A DNA stretch of 64,000 nucleotides from Zygnema cylindricum (lineage: Eukaryota; Streptophyta; Zygnematophyceae; Zygnematales; Zygnemataceae), in contig JBBHKE010000150.1 in the NCBI GenBank assembly GCA_037447655.1, forward strand, positions 24,055 through 88,054, read 5' to 3'. This document shows, in pieces, positions 46,247 to 57,121 of this stretch. The position numbers and the translations under genes are program-made. Under the pieces are notes generated by a model. That model made no database searches. It had not been told where the DNA came from and saw only the letters and a list, made by a program, of their open reading frames with translations. Each line of letters begins with the position of its first letter. Within the stretch, counting starts at the first letter, position 1.

Positions 46247-47669
46247 TTATTGGGTCCACTTCACTCTAGGGGAGTATTTTTCCCCTTTCTCTCTTTGGGT
46301 CATTTCCCCCTTTATTCTTTCTCATGGTGTATACGTTTTTCTCTTTTTCATTCATTTTTCGTTTGTATATATGGTTGTCCACATGACTTTGCTGGTTGTG
46401 ATGCATGTTTGCTCTTTGTGGTCTCTCATGCACGACAGCTGTCATGCCGCATCGTGTCGGCTGCTCGCGCGCACGTTATCATGCACACAGGCGCGGTATT
46501 TTGCACGCACGCGCAGTATTTCTCACGCGCGCGCAGTATTTCTCATGCACGCGCGGTATTTTGCACGCACGCGCGGTATTTTGCACTCACGCACGATATT
46601 TTGCATGCACGCGCAGTTTTGTGCATGCATGTGCGATTTGATGCACGCACGTTATATTTTTGCGTTCGCACGTGCGAGTTTTCGTCGGTTCATTTGTTTA
46701 TGATGTGAACGCGATTTGCGTTCACATACAATTACATACATATTAATTCCGTGCGCACGTTTTATATGTTTCATTTCGTGCGCAGGTATACGATTTTCGA
46801 ATTATGGACGCGAAATATTGTTTAAGCGACGCATCGCGATTTCCGGGGATATTTCGTGCGATATGTTTCGTTTCGTGTGGTATTTTTCGTTTCGTGCGTA
46901 TGCACGCGATTTCGGGAGTATCGACGCAAAGTATCGTTTGGAGGCGTATCGCGATTTCCGAGCGACGCTTCGATATATCTATTTATTTAAGTCGCGACCC
47001 CATGTAGGTTCGCGCATACATGTAGTTAGGGAGAGTTTTTACCCTCGGACGGTGGATTTTGTCAAGCGTACGGCAGACGATGTTGGTCGCCTATTAGCCA
47101 ACATCTTAAGTAGTTCTATGCATGTAAAGTAGACTAGACGTATGCTAATTTTGCTTAGGCCTAGCGTAGCTCTTACTTAGCCTAATTCTCAGACTTAGAG
47201 AATTTAGCTTTTGGACAAGAATTTTCTCTTGGCAACGGAGTTTTTCTCTTGCTTTTACTCTCACCGATTGCCCACGTGTCTTACTTCTCCTTGCTAGCTA
47301 GCTGTAGAGGCTAGATAGAGTAAGACTATTCTCCATGTTTTTCTGCCCATGTTTTTAATCCACACGGCCTAAGGCCACGTCCGGAAGGTTTCCCTCCAAA
47401 CTTGGTCTTTTGGTGGAAGTGTGGAATTGGAGATCGTGGGGGAGCACATCTGTACCTTGCTGTGCCTTCCTCGGGCAGCTTGACGGTTTGGTTGTGTGTT
47501 TGTGTCTTGTTTGTATTTCGGTTGGCTTGAAAGGAGTGTATTTTTGATCGGATTTGGATTTTCCCTTGTTCCGGTTGGAATATTTCTTGCTTTGCTGTCG
47601 TAACGGGATAACTCTTGTAGGGAATGTGATAAAGACCAGAGAGCCTAGTGGTTAGCTCCTTGCTTGACA
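46247..47669 (+). repeat. Element G right LTR (segment plus core)
   Basis: Segment 46247-46439 (TTATTGGGTCCACTTC...) precedes the 1230-bp core 46440-47669 (TGTCATGCC...GCTTGACA). The CG-rich tandem repeat lies at about 46482-46656. Confidence 0.75.
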
Positions 47670-47673
47670 TTAA

Positions 47674-47862
47674 TGATTGGGTTCACTTCACTCTAGGGGA
47701 GTATTCTTCCCCTTCTTTCTTGGGTCATTTTCACCTTTGTTCCTTCTCATTGTGTATATATTTTTTTGAGTTTTAATATTTATTTCTGTTGTTGTATATG
47801 TTTGTGAGCATGACTTTGCTGGTTGTGATGGATGTTTTCTTGCTTGCCTCTCATGCACGACA
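47674..47862 (+). repeat. Second copy of element G LTR 5' segment
   Basis: TGATTGGGTTCACTTC through CATGCACGACA repeats 46247-46439 with substitutions. It abuts the core of the right LTR by TTAA and ends at copia F2. It is exactly the portion missing from the left LTR copy. Confidence 0.75.
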
Positions 47863-48678
47863 TCCTTACTAATGGGAACTGAACAACTGGAGCAAAAGTC
47901 TCCTCATAGTCAATCCCCTCTTTTTGGGTGAACCCCTTTGCTACTAAACGAGCCTTATATATTTCAATTGTATGATCTTGGTTCATTTTTAGTTTAAACA
48001 CCCATTTACAGCTGATAGGTTTTCTGTCAGGAGGACAGTCTGCTAGTTCCCAAGTATTTGCTTCATGATAGAGGCCATCTCATCATTTATGGCTCTAATC
48101 AATCTGTCTTTTTCCGGACTGTTTATTGCCTCCGAGTATGAGTGAGGCTCATCTGGGTGAGATAGCTAAGTTACCTTGTGAGCCGCATGTTTTTCCTGAA
48201 TCCTTTTGCTGCTCCTTCTCCCCCACTCAAACTCCGAGGCTAGGATGGAGGGAAGTCATAGATTTCTCCTTACTGTCTCATCGCCTCTCCTATCCATGTA
48301 AGCCTGTTCTGGTCCCTCCTCTTGTGTCTCCTCAAAGTCCATAAGAATATGTGACGTTTCTGGTGGATTGCTTGTGTCTTTGATCTCCCTTGAATCTACA
48401 ATCCCAGTTTCACTCATGTCCCTTTCAAGAAGGATGGAGTCCTCATTTTCATACTCAAATCTGATTCTTATCTTTTTGGTATATTTAAAAGGGACAAATG
48501 ATTTCCATTCGTCCATGACAACTAAGTGTTTGACCAGAATGATAACTCTCTTTGCTAAGTCATAGACTCTATATCCTTTGACATCCTCATCATATCCTAA
48601 AAAGTATCCCGGTTTTCCCTTAGCATCTAGTTTCTAGTTTTCCTCATCTATGTCAAGACTGTAAACTTGGCTACCATA
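47863..48678 (-). pseudogene. Copia F2, integrase end to RT start (right of element G)
   Basis: Minus strand: G-S-Q-V-Y-S-L-D, GYFLGYDEDVKGYRVYDL, an acidic linker, EWGRRSSKRIQEKH, then the RT start NGCLN and [21 protein letters not shown], stopping at PLVRM where element G begins. It continues the F2 integrase that breaks at 54892 (KVF then G-S), proving that copia C is inserted between them. Confidence 0.85.
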
Positions 48679-49661
48679 TGTTGATTTGGTGCCACTGAAG
48701 AAGATGAAGAAGCACCGGCAGTTGTCATGACAATCAAATATGCAAAGAGGAAACTCTCACGAAATCCCACAAAAGACCAGCTTCATAATTAAACCCTAAG
48801 CAAACCAATCACACTCTAAAACTCCAAATTTGCCACAATATAAAATAAACACCAAGGAAACAACATGCAGAATTTCACAAGATTCTGCCAAAAGATCACA
48901 ATGATCGTATAATTCAAAAACACCCAAAAACTGCTTTGCAGTTTTTCCTACACAACAATCCTATTTCCTAGAACAATCTAAGTCTTACATATACAAGTGA
49001 GCCTACTGCTAAACACGCCGTACCATAATTACCATGGTTGATCGGTACACTAATCTTCATTAAACAAAACCCCACCGTCAACCGTACATAAAATATTTAC
49101 AACGATCAATGAGCAGACAACTACCAACATGAAATAGTGCGCGATCAAAATTCATCTGCTGAAATGAAGACTCAAGAATTCTCTTCCAAAAATAACGGCA
49201 GACTCTATCCGCCGTCCGCGTATTTTTTCATCACTTAAGATGAACCTCCACGTGTACCATTGTTCCTTAATTGAAATTGTACTTCTTCTTCTAGAACAGC
49301 CAAACTTGACTTCCTCATGGACCAACACGTGTGCCTGAAGTGCACCGAGTCTGTGTACTCCCTTTGGAGTTACATACTCACTAAATCATGTCCTCGTCAA
49401 TTTATCTTCACACAAACTGACTCATATTCAAACACCTTTCTTGTAGAGATTGCTATAGATGCTATGACTACTATGACTGCTATGATCTGTCAGCGCAGTT
49501 GTGATATTGGAGTAGGGCAGTTGTGATGTCAAATCAGCGCAGCAGAGCAGAACAGCAACAAGTGTAGAGTGCTCAAGGTTTCCAACTGCGATGTCAGTCT
49601 TAGCGTAGCATGGCATCATAGCTGCAAGATATAGAGAGGACTCAAGGTTTCCAAAACAACA
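48679..49661 (-). repeat. Copia-C 3' LTR (983 bp)
   Basis: Minus strand TGTTGTTTTGGAAACC...CAAATCAACA, after the polypurine tract TTTAGGGGAG (49662-49671). It carries ATG at 48728 for M-T-T-A-G-A-S-S-S-S-S-V-A-P-N-Q plus CA. Confidence 0.87.
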
Positions 49662-49729
49662 CTCCCCTAAACCTTTAGACTCTCTCAACCACTGAGTCCA
49701 CATTCCTCTCTACAAAATTTCAACTTACG

Positions 49730-50485
49730 TGAAGGTAAAGGCTTAGTCATCATTTTTGCTACCATCTTCTCATCGGAAGATAACTTAGCTTTAAAATTTT
49801 GTTCATCACCTCTCTCTTACAAAATGCAACTTGATATCAATGTGTTTGCTTTTGAAGTGATGACTCGGGTTGGACGCAATCGCAATAGCTGCTTGGTTGT
49901 CACACCACACTATTTGAGGTGCAGATTGCATAAAATGAAGTTCTTGGAGGAGCGAATTCACCAATAGTTATTCCTTGACAGCTGAGCTTATGCCATATAT
50001 TCAACCTCCATTGTAGATTGAGATGTTACCTTTTGAAACTTGCTGCTCTAGCAGCATGTTCCACTTCCAATTTTCAAAATGAATCCAGTGGTGGAACGGC
50101 GGCTTGGCATGTCTCCATAGCTAGCAGCACTCCACAACTGAATTTTGACTTCATCTCCACCGAGAGCAAGTCGAAGATTCCGTGTTCCTGCAAGGAACCG
50201 AAGAACCATCTTTGCGGCCTCCCAATCTGTTTTTCTCGGATTCTGCAAACTCCGGCTCAAAGCGCCAACTGCTGCCGCAATATCCAGCCTCGTGCAGTTC
50301 ATGAAGTAAATTAGGCTGCCAACAATCTGTCGGTATGGAATGGTGGCTATAAAATATGCCTTCCCTGACTCCAAGGTATCGTCAAAAATGATTCCTCCAT
50401 CGGTCTCCATGCCTTCCACTTTCTGCTTAAATTCCATGGGAGTTGCACTTCCGTTTGCCTCTACCATGCCAAACTTTTCAAGCAC
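49730..50485 (-). pseudogene. Copia-C RNase H
   Basis: EKFGMVEANGSATPMEF, IPYRQIVGSLIYFMNCTRLD, RKTDWEAAKMVLRFLAGT, SAASYGDM (Asp to Ala) and GSGTCC, then a TGG-to-TAG stop at CCWSS. After that come QSTMEVEYMA, CDNQAAIAIASNPSHHFKSKHIDI in other frames. Confidence 0.85.
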
Positions 50486-50539
50486 ATTTATTATCGCTTC
50501 ACGTTGTGTTAGATGTATTGTTCTCCTATCTCTATACCT

Positions 50540-51260
50540 TTATACTTGAATTCTAAGAATATACTTTGCCTCACCTAAGTCCTTCATCTCAAATCTTGAT
50601 TTCAAGGCTGCTTTGATTTTGTTAATCTCATTTAATGACTTGCTTAACAGCAGCAAATCATCTATATATACCGCAATGTACATAATCCCATCTTTCCCTT
50701 CTATAATATAGACTGAGTGATCTGAGCTAATCCTAACGAATCCTAGACAGGTTAGAAACTCATCTAGTTTTAGGTTCCACTGACGTGGAGCCTGCTTCAA
50801 ACCATACAAGGATTTCAACAGCTTAAAGACCAAATTTTCTTTTCCAGTCTTTTCATACATTTCAGGTTGTTTCATATAAGTTACTTCCTTAAATCCCCAT
50901 GCAAGAAAGATGTCTTAACATCCATTTGATGAGTTCCATATTCTCAATGGTTGCTTAGGATAACGCAATTCTAACAGTTGGAAACAAGACAACTGGAGCG
51001 AAAGTCTCTTCATGTCAATTCTCTCCTTCTGACTATAGCTTTTTGCAACAAGCATAGCTTTATATCTTTCAATATTGTTTTCCGGATTCAACTTTACTTT
51101 AAAGACCCACTTACAGCCCATGGCTTTTTGGTCTGGTGGAAGCTCCACAAGCTCCCAAGTTTGAGCCTCCATTACCAATCGCATTTCATCATTAGCCGCG
51201 GCGATCCATTGATCTTTTTCTGGAGCTGAAAAGGTTTCTTGTATTGTGACCGGTTCCATC
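50540..51260 (-). pseudogene. Copia-C reverse transcriptase
   Basis: PVTIQETFSAPEKDQW, WELVELPPDQKAMGCKWVFK, then a damaged stretch. 50875-50540 reads SLYGLKQAPRQWNLKLDEFL, IAVYIDDLLLLSK (YIDD in place of YVDD) and KDLGEAKYILRIQV. Frameshifts lie at about 50950. Confidence 0.88.
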
Positions 51261-51440
51261 ATGCTGCTAGATAATAGAGTAGTTTCGCAGCTTTGCAATT
51301 TCGCAGCGTCGCAGCTTTGCAGCTTCGCACTTTCGCAGTGTCGCAGCTTTGCACCTTCGCAGCATCGCAGCTTCGCAGTTTTCATTCAGATCCAACGTAC
51401 CAACAGAAAATAGAGCAGCTTCGCAGTTTCGCAACGTGAT
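51261..51440 (-). repeat. In-frame-type 15-nt repeat in the copia-C integrase-RT linker
   Basis: Units like GCGAAGCTGCGACAC encode (A-K-L-R-R-C-E) variants, about nine units with small shifts (C-E-A-A-K-L, C-E-S-A-K-L, C-D-A-A-K-L). Families B and D lack them at this place, so the expansion is specific to this copy or subfamily. Confidence 0.75.
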
Positions 51441-52600
51441 GCTTTGCTTTCTTCCCCTCGGAAAATTTGAGGCTGAAACTGTTTGATCCGTAGGTTGCCG
51501 CCGAGGAGGAGGTGGTGGAGGAGGAAGAGGAGTATCCTCCACACGTGGACCAGCCAAAGTGTCCAAAGATTGACTAGGTGAAGTGAGAGGAATACTTTCA
51601 AAAATAACGTATTCTTTGATTTTGGAATCTTTTTCAAAATCTGTCATACCAAAAACATCTACCGATCTGCTCTCTTCCTTAACTTGAATATTTCTAGCAG
51701 TTGAAGAGTATTCCTATCCGTATTAAATACTCTATAGCCCACTGATTCATCATCATAACCCATAAAAATTTCGAGAATCGATTTCGGACTAAGCTTAGAA
51801 ATAGGGAGATTATCCAAAATAAAACATTTACTCCCAAAAACCCGGAAGTGACTAACTTTCCGTTTTCTTTCGGTCCACACTTCATATGGTGTTTTCGTTT
51901 TTATTTCTCAAGTCTCTATTCTATTCCTAATATACAACGCACACGAGAAAGCCTCACCCCAAAATTTGAAATCTATTCCCTTATCTAGTAACATGGACTT
52001 TGCACTTTTCGTTAGAGTTCAGTTGAGTCTTTCGGATACTCCATTCTGTTCTATAGTATAAGGAACGGTAAATTGCCGAGAAATGCCACTCTCTTAAATA
52101 TTTAGAGAATGTATGAGAAATATATTCCCCTCCGTTGTCGGACAGAAGAAAAAGAATCGGTTTTTATGAAGTTTTCGGTCCATACCCGAAAATGCTTGAA
52201 GTGAGGGAGCACTTCACTCTTTTCTTTCATAAAGTAAACCTTGCTATATCCTGAGGAGTCATCAATAAAAGTGACCAAAAACCGGTTGCCACTGAGTGAA
52301 GGAACTTTGATGGTCCCTACACCTCCGAATGAATAATTTGCAGCAAATCTGTGGCCCGGTTATCCGCTGTCTGAGGTAGTGGCAGCTTATGAAGTTTTCC
52401 CAAAGCACATCTATCAGATACATGGGAATCTGTTTGTCCTAGTTTAACACCATCAATCATATTTTGCTTCACCATTTTATCAAGCCTTTCATGATGAACA
52501 TGATCAAGCATCTTATGCCACAAAACATTTTCCGGAAGGACACTAGAGTATGCAAAGTCAATTTCATTAGCCAAGTCCATCCGGTACAACATGTTTGGGC
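51441..52600 (-). pseudogene. Copia-C GAG-pre-integrase and integrase
   Basis: LWHKMLDHVHHERLDKM, then RCALGKLHKLPLP (one Cys lost) and IHSEV (first catalytic Asp to Glu). The core from 52316 to 51900 is frameshifted repeatedly. The C-terminal part is open at 51880-51659 (HFRVFGSKCFILDNL, GYDDESVGYRVF), followed by a Pro-rich linker and SNFPRGRK. Confidence 0.8.
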
Positions 52601-53003
52601 CTCTAGTTCCCACCAAAGCTACCCTCCCATCTTTGCTTACTACCTTTTTCCTATTCTTTTGTAAAATTTCAAAACCTTCCATTTTTGCTACAGAAGTGGA
52701 AAACAATTTTTTTGTAAACTTTGGGATATAGAGAACATCATGCAAGGTTCTCTTTACAATCTGACCATTGATGTCAAATGCTAACTCCACGCTTCCCTTT
52801 GTCGTAGCCTCCACACCGCTGTCATCCGCGTAATAAATCCGACGAGTGGGAATTGGAGTAAGCGTTTTGAAATAAGCCCGGTTGCCGCACATGTGGGAGG
52901 AGCATCCGGATTCCATAATCCATCCGTTCTCTCGAGGTCCCTCCATAAGATTTTTTGCAAAAGCAAAGAACTCGTCATCATCCGATTGTGGAAATCTAAC
53001 CAC
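52601..53003 (-). pseudogene. Copia-C protease
   Basis: WIMESGCSSHMC: the catalytic Asp is Glu, so inactive. Then IYYADDSGVEATTKGSVELA and LHDVLYIPKFTKKLFSTS. It shares the open frame 53003-52317 with the GAG-pre-integrase. Confidence 0.85.
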
Positions 53004-53129
53004 ATCTTCCTTTTCTTCCGGTCATCCATCTTGTGACGTATCATCAAATGCAAGGAACGGCGCATTTTTAACCAGCAGTTTTGATGTCGGAAATTTTGGT
53101 GATGAATCCTCCGATCGCACCCTCCATCC

Positions 53130-53928
53130 TGCACGATAAATTCTTGTTTCACACGCTTTTATAAATGCCGCACACAACCGGAAAACATGACCTTGACCAA
53201 AGCAATAGACACACCTATCATATTGCCTATAATTCGGATTGGGGGTAAAGTTTCTGTTTCCAGAAAATCCAGTCGGCTTATATGTCTGTGCATTCTAAGT
53301 AACCACTGATTGACCACCATTTAATGCTATCTGAGTTGCCTCTTCGTCTAAGATATAAGCCTGAGCTACTGCTATATTCCATTTACTCTTCTCTAACCTT
53401 CATAGGTGCTCTGCTGCTCCTCTATATTCAGTAGGAAGCCCTCTCATTATAATCATAGCTTGATGATAAGGAGAAAAACTCCCCCCGGAATATGCATTCT
53501 TCGACAATAGAAGTTTCAAGCCATTACAATATGAGTACAAGTCACCCCCATTATATTTATAGTCCCAAATTTTTCCATCAGTTACAACCTCTTTCTGCTC
53601 ACTAGCTAAGACATAAGATTCACTCATAGCCTTCAATATTTCAGATGCCTTAGAGATATTGATACATGTCATGTTAAGATCTTATGACAAAACTAACTTC
53701 AAAACATGCAATAAATCTTCATTTTTCTTTCCAAACTCCGGATCCGTATTAGGAAGGATACCAGAAATCACATCATATAATTTCACTTGTTTCAAATAAG
53801 ACTTAATCAAATCCGCCCAATAAAGATTCTTCTGCCAATTAAACACCGTGATTTGTGAGGGATGGCCCGTGACCTAATGATTTGAGGCAACTGGTGCCAC
53901 TGAAGAAGATGAAGAAGCAGCGGCAGTT
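53130..53928 (-). pseudogene. Copia-C gag
   Basis: The start codon in the LTR is AGG instead of ATG. It then reads R-T-T-A-A-A-S-S-S-S-S and, across the primer site, H-stop-V-T-G-H-P. The body continues YWADLIKSYLKQVKLYDVI, then 53672-53400 (YKYNGGDLYSYCNGLKLL, MIIMRGLPTEYRG). The knuckle CVYCFGQGHVFRLC is at about 53220-53179. Broken start, stop and shifts. Confidence 0.85.
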
Positions 53929-54891
53929 GTCCTGACAATCAAATATGCAAAGAGGAAACTCTCACAAAATCCCACAAAAGACCAGCTTCACAATGAAGCC
54001 CAAAGCAAACCAGACACACTCTAGGTCTGTTAATTTGCCACAATATAAAATATACACCAAGGAAACAACATGCAGAATTTCACAAGATTCTGCCAAAATA
54101 TCACAATGATCTTATAATTCAAAAACACCCAAAAATTGCTTCGCATTTTTTCCTACACAACAATCCTAATTCCTAAATCAATCTAAGTCCTACATATACA
54201 AGTGAGCCTACTGCTGAACACGCCGTACCATAATTACCATGTTTGATCAATACACTAATCTCCATTAAAAAAAACCCCACCGTTAACCGTACATAAAATA
54301 TTTACAACGATCAAGGAGCAGACAACCGCTAACGTGAAATAGTTCGCAATCAAAGTTCATCTGCTGAAATGACGGCGCAGTCAAGAATTCTCTTCCAAAA
54401 ATGACGGTGGACTCTCTCCGCCGTCAGCGTATTCTTTCACCACTTGAGATTAACCTCCACGTGTACCTTCGGTCCTCAATTGAAACTGTACTTCTTCTTT
54501 TGGAACAACCAAACTTGATTTTTTCTCGTACCAACACGTGTGCTTGAAGTGCACCGAGTGTGTGTACTCCCTTTGGATTTAAATACTCACTAAATCATGT
54601 CCTCGTCAATTTATCTTCACACAAACTGACTCATATTCAAAACACCTTTCTTGCGTAGACTGCTATAGATGCTATGACTCTGCTACGACTGCTATGACTC
54701 CTATGACTGTTATGATCTGTCAGCGCAGCTGTGATATTAGAGCAACGTTGCTGTGATGTCAGATCACCGTAGCATAGCAACACACCAACAAGTGTAGAGT
54801 GCTCAAGGTTTCTAGCTGCGATGTCAGACTTAGAGCAGCATGGCAGCATAACAGCAAGATATAGAGAGGACTCAAGGTTTCCAAAACAACA
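53875..54891 (-). repeat. Copia-C 5' LTR (1017 bp)
   Basis: Minus strand TGTTGTTTTGGAAACC...CAAATCATTA (CAACA mutated), followed by GGTCACGGGCC. It is slightly longer than the 3' LTR and diverged from it by many substitutions, so the insertion is old. Confidence 0.87.
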
Positions 54892-55565
54892 ACAAATACT
54901 TTAAGGTGAGAGATATCTGGTTTCTTTCCAACCCATCTCTCATAGGGTGTCATTCGTTTTACAGCTGAGGTAAGGACTCTATTCTTAATGTAGTTAGCAC
55001 AGTTTATGGCCTCTCCCCAAAATCTCTTTCCTATTTTCTTGTCAGCCAACATACTCCATACACTATTTCCTAGTGTTCGGTTCAACCTCTCAGCTACCCA
55101 ATTTTTTTCCGGGTTATATTGTACGGTTTTCAGGTGTTGAACTCCCTCATCTCTCAAGTATTCCGCAAACTGGTTAGAGGTATATTCCTCCCTATTATCA
55201 CTCTTTATCCTCTTAATGGGGGTTCCATGCAACTTCTCACTCTAAGCTTTATATTCTTTGAAGTAAGTTGATGTTTCAGACTTTGTTTTTAGGAAGTAGA
55301 CTTTAGAGTATCTACACCAGTCATCGGTTATTGTCAACATAAACCTCTTTCCTCTAGCCGAAGGCACTTTTGCAGGTCCCCAAATATCTGTGTGGACTAG
55401 ATCTAGTACCTTCTCACCTCTATATGTGGCGGCTTCGAGAAAGGGAAGTCTGTGAGCCTTACCTTGAGCACAACCACTATAATCATTCATCATTTCATTA
55501 TCCCCAAAATGAATGTCTTCTACCACCCCAAGCTTTTTCATTTCCCTTAACCTATCAAAATGCAC
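54892..55565 (-). pseudogene. Copia F2 integrase, cut by copia C
   Basis: CSGCAQGKAHRLPF-like zinc part (first Cys to Tyr), HTDIWGP (Asp), then a TAG at the KAWSEK position, KSDNREEY (Asp; Gly-Gly lost) and WVAERLNRT (Glu). The end is RFWGEAINCANYIKNRV and KPDISHLKVF, where copia C begins. The continuation is at 48678. Confidence 0.88.
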
Positions 55566-56060
55566 ATGCCCCTATCGTTTATGCCAAATCATCAACTTAG
55601 GAACACTAACATAGTAAGCATTCTTCTTTTCATTACTCATGTTAAGCCTAAACATTCCTTCGCTACCCTTATCTGCCGTGAAGTAAACTTCATCCCCATA
55701 CTTAGCTGTAAAGACTCCCTTTCTAGTGAAGGTATTAAACTCTTTGTCATCTAACACAGACGTAGAGACAAGATTTTTACTCACCTGAGGAATGTAGAGT
55801 ACATCTGAAAATGTGAGTATAGAAGTCTTACCCTCTACTAAGACTTTCAGATCTACTAATCCCACTAGATTTGTAGTAACCACTCTCCCATCCTCATACT
55901 CTATTTCTACAGTAGGGATTTTCCTTAGCTTAGTGAAGAGGTCGTTGTCACGACACATATTCATGGATGCACCTAAGTCGATGATCCATCCTTCTTGTGG
56001 AGCTTCCCGAATTGCTCGAAGGGCACACTTCTGTCTCTGAGGGATCTCCTACTCCTCCAG
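55566..56060 (-). pseudogene. Copia F2 protease and GAG-pre-integrase
   Basis: GWIIDLGASMNMC, where the Ser/Thr of D-S/T-G is Leu. Then IPTVEIEYEDGRVVTTNLVG, VEGKTSILTFSDVLYIPQV and GEVYFT-like stretches to MIWHKR, where a TAG replaces the next codon before GHVHFDRL. Confidence 0.87.
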
Positions 56061-57121
56061 ACTCTCGTCAAGAAGAAGCTCCCCATCCTCCTTAGAGGAC
56101 TCGTCCTCGGTCTCTCCTGTCACCTTTGTGCCCAAAAGTACCTTTTTCTTTCCTCCGGAAGAACCTCCTCCATGGTTCTCTTAGAGCCTCAGCTCCGATA
56201 GCTTGACACAATTTGCGATAAAGTGTCCCTGATTTTTGCAAAAATGACATAGGCTTTTTGGGGGCCTCGGTCCTCCAAGCTAAACTCTTTCTCCTATCTA
56301 TGGTTTTTCCGGGTCCGGTTTCCACCTGTCCCCTCCGGCTTGAACGCTCTTTCCTCCTCACCTGATTTTAATCGTGTTCTCTTACACAAGTATCATGCGG
56401 ACCATTGTATTCCGATTCCATGAACTGTCAGTCATTTCTTGTATACTGTACTCTATATTTTCATACTCATGAGGTAACTTCATGATAAGAGTGTTAACCT
56501 TTATCTTCATTGTACCTGTCCATGCGTCACTCTCCATCTCCATATATAAACAAGAAAGATCATTACAGTAGTCTAACATCTTTCCCCTTTTGTAAGTATA
56601 ATTTCCCAACTTTTGTTCTGCCTACTGGAGCTCTTGAATTGTACCAGCTTTATAGATCTTTATCAAACTCACCCACAACTCCTCGGCCTTGTAAACGTGA
56701 AGGTGAGGAGTGCCAAAGCTTGTGTGAGGTGTCTTAGAATGAAGTTCTTAGCAACCATGTTGGTGTCTTCCCACATTTGACTATCGGTCTCCACGGTCTT
56801 CATAATCGTCACTCCGGGTATCGTGGGAATAGGAGCAATAGGAGTAAAAGGTATCTCCTTTTTTTTCCCCTTTTCAGACACACTGCTGTCCCAATCATCT
56901 TCCTCCTTTGCTGCAGCAAATGTTGCTACAGAAAACCTTATTCCACCAAATCCCGATGGTGTTCCCTGAGGTGGACGTTTCACTTGTCCACTAACAATAC
57001 CCCAGTATGGTTTTTCACACAAAGCTCCTGTCATCATGGCTTCCCAATAGATAAACCCTAATCCATTCAAGATGGGCACCCTAGAGGGTGGGCCCATAAC
57101 CTGCAATTCTGTGTCCTCCAT
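56061..57121 (-). pseudogene. Copia F2 gag
   Basis: Starts in the LTR (ATG 57121): M-E-D-T-E-L-Q-V-M-G-P-P-S-R-V-P-I-L-N-G. Across the primer site it is open to about 56750. The UBN2-like part at 56609-56382 reads YKRGKMLDYCNDLSCLYMEM and LIMKLPHEYENIEYSI. The intact knuckle CHFCKNQGHFIANC is at about 56249-56208 in another frame. Several stops. Confidence 0.87.
57087..57101 (-). other. Primer binding site of copia F2 within gag
   Basis: GGTTATGGGCCCACC on the minus strand, 15 of 15 nt complementary to the initiator tRNA-Met anticodon-arm half, directly after the LTR end TTGCA. The best example in the window. Confidence 0.88.

Larger units (their letters stand above)
40621..47862 (+). mobile_element. 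Gag-protease LTR element G with permuted LTR segments
   Basis: The order is LTR core (40621-41849), leader, gag with two CCHC knuckles, aspartic protease, polypurine tract (46231-46246), 193-nt segment (46247-46439), LTR core (46440-47669), and a second copy of the segment (47674-47862). No RT, RNase H or integrase exists, so it is non-autonomous. The left flank is copia D gag and the right flank copia F2 RT, with no target duplication. If the full LTR is segment plus core, the order equals a two-LTR circle opened between segment and core. Confidence 0.75.
48679..54891 (-). mobile_element. Copia C, complete, nested in copia F2
   Basis: 5' LTR 53875-54891 and 3' LTR 48679-49661 flank gag, protease, integrase, RT and RNase H on the minus strand (6213 bp). 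Flanks on the minus strand are TTTGT (54896-54892) and TATGG (48678-48674). The F2 target, by comparison with copia D (GTATTTGGTAGCC-like), was probably TTTGG, so each copy has one change. All genes carry stops. Confidence 0.88.

Noticed and set aside
48640-48740. Apparent chimeric gene joining a gag start to an integrase end
   Set aside because: Explained by insertion of copia C into copia F2 with a 5-bp target duplication.
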